Virus record (IMG/VR): IMGVR_UViG_3300037234_000372
Span: 1 to 24,623 of that record
DNA: 24,623 nucleotides
Origin: a virus
Direction: 5' to 3' (one strand)
Within the stretch, counting starts at the first letter, position 1. Every line of letters starts with the position of its first letter. A model generated the notes under the pieces. The model saw only the letters and a program-made list of their open reading frames with translations. It did no database searches and was not told the origin of the DNA. Both the position numbers and the translations under genes were made by a program. Positions 24,223-24,623 of the stretch are shown here, piece after piece.

Positions 24223-24488
24223 GGTGTGGGTACCACACCTTTGACAGCGCCCTTAGCCAAACCTTCAGCTAGCTTGCCAGCGTTGTCACTGAAGCCTGTA
24301 TCCTTGGTGTCGTACAGTATGTCTACACAGTCGTTGACCACTTCTTTCTCGGTCTCGCCTGTGCCGAACACGGTGGACTTCACCTCGGCACACAAGGTGC
24401 CGTTAGGATAGTAAAACTTGTCGTGTGAGTGAGCACACCCGAAGGTGAGCCCAAACACACACAAGATGATTATTGCTGCAAATCTCAC
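24219..24488 (-). CDS. Small lipoprotein-like secreted protein
   Basis: An 89-residue protein with a hydrophobic signal (FAAIIILCVFGLTFG) directly before Cys18 (sequence FGLTFGCAHSHD). This resembles a lipobox, although the residue at -3 is Thr and at -2 Phe, so lipidation is uncertain. Two further cysteines (Cys33, Cys54) follow. The C-terminus is a short Gly/Ala/Lys helix (GKLAEGLAKGAVKGVVP). It starts with GTG, overlapping the stop of the upstream gene (GTGA). In size and design it resembles Rz1-type outer spanins or lipoproteins that block superinfection, but the location among virion genes is unusual for spanins. Confidence 0.55.
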   Translation of the reverse strand: MRFAAIIILCVFGLTFGCAHSHDKFYYPNGTLCAEVKSTVFGTGETEKEVVNDCVDILYDTKDTGFSDNAGKLAEGLAKGAVKGVVPTP

Positions 24489-24622
24489 GTATCGGCTTTG
24501 AAATTAACCATGCCGTCGTGGCGCGAAACAACGATGTATTCCGTACCAACCGTAGCACCATCAATAGCCACGTTGTTCTTATCAGATGTCAGATAGAACG
24601 TAGGATCCGCCGTACGATATGC
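24485..24622 (-). CDS. C-terminal end of an unidentified protein (partial, start outside window)
   Basis: On the minus strand an open frame enters from the right edge and ends at a TGA at 24487-24485. It gives 45 residues (begins AYRTADPTFYLTSDKNN, ends GMVNFKADT). The alternating polar and hydrophobic pattern (VAIDGATVGTEYIVVSRHD) suggests beta structure. Its stop overlaps the GTG of the lipoprotein-like gene by 4 bp, so it is the upstream member of the same operon and probably a virion protein. Confidence 0.5.
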   Translation of the reverse strand, partial: AYRTADPTFYLTSDKNNVAIDGATVGTEYIVVSRHDGMVNFKADT

Positions 24623-24623
24623 G

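Noticed and set aside
1-24623. CRISPR array, tRNA, transposase, integrase or diversity-generating element
   Set aside because: No spaced direct repeats, cloverleaf, DDE/recombinase motifs or reverse transcriptase were seen; the only repeats are the tandem paralogous genes.

Overview
This window is part of the genome of a tailed double-stranded DNA bacteriophage (Caudoviricetes) with short-tailed, podovirus-like virion architecture. It could be a free phage or a prophage. I see no host gene, tRNA, integrase or IS element. Genes are tightly packed, with 1-4 bp start/stop overlaps and AGGAG-type ribosome binding sites. No gap between genes exceeds about 64 bp. The host cannot be named from the sequence; strong Shine-Dalgarno sites and a lipoprotein-like signal only suggest an ordinary bacterial host.

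Left block (3-6357, + strand): a glycosyltransferase operon. A gene tail at the left edge is followed by a 1042-residue protein with three fused glycosyltransferase domains (GT2-GT4-GT4). Then come a GT2 enzyme, a CgeB/GT4-like enzyme and a second GT2-like enzyme, making six glycosyltransferase domains in about 6.3 kb. Four small genes sit between them (55, 62, 79 and 64 codons). Three of these carry Cys or Cys/His clusters suggesting zinc binding, and the 55-codon one uses a TTG start. The operon probably builds or attaches a multi-sugar glycan on a virion protein, phage DNA or the host surface.

Right block (6354-24623, - strand, read right to left): the virion operon. In transcription order it holds a partial gene, a lipoprotein-like protein, a Trp/Cys-rich protein with a DUF1353-like HD motif, and three tandem 130-residue paralogues spaced exactly 408 bp apart. 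These are followed by a 41-residue zinc-ribbon protein, a 123-residue probable virion protein and a 225-residue unknown. Next come an SU10/T7 gp11-like adaptor, an 841-residue tail nozzle protein and three successive fibronectin-type-III proteins, the last with a lectin-like region. After the only real intergenic gap, which contains a good sigma70-like promoter, come three proteins in the order and style of T7 gp14-gp15-gp16 internal virion (ejection) proteins. The block ends with a pair of paralogous membrane-anchored proteins sharing four cysteines.

The two blocks converge at 6354-6357, where the coding regions overlap by 4 bp with no room for a terminator. Major capsid, portal, terminase, replication and endolysin genes are not visible here. 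The most notable points are the glycosyltransferase operon with its interleaved mini zinc proteins, the paralogous four-cysteine membrane pair, the exact tandem gene triplication and the FN3 trio. All functional statements rest on motif reading and gene order, not database searches.
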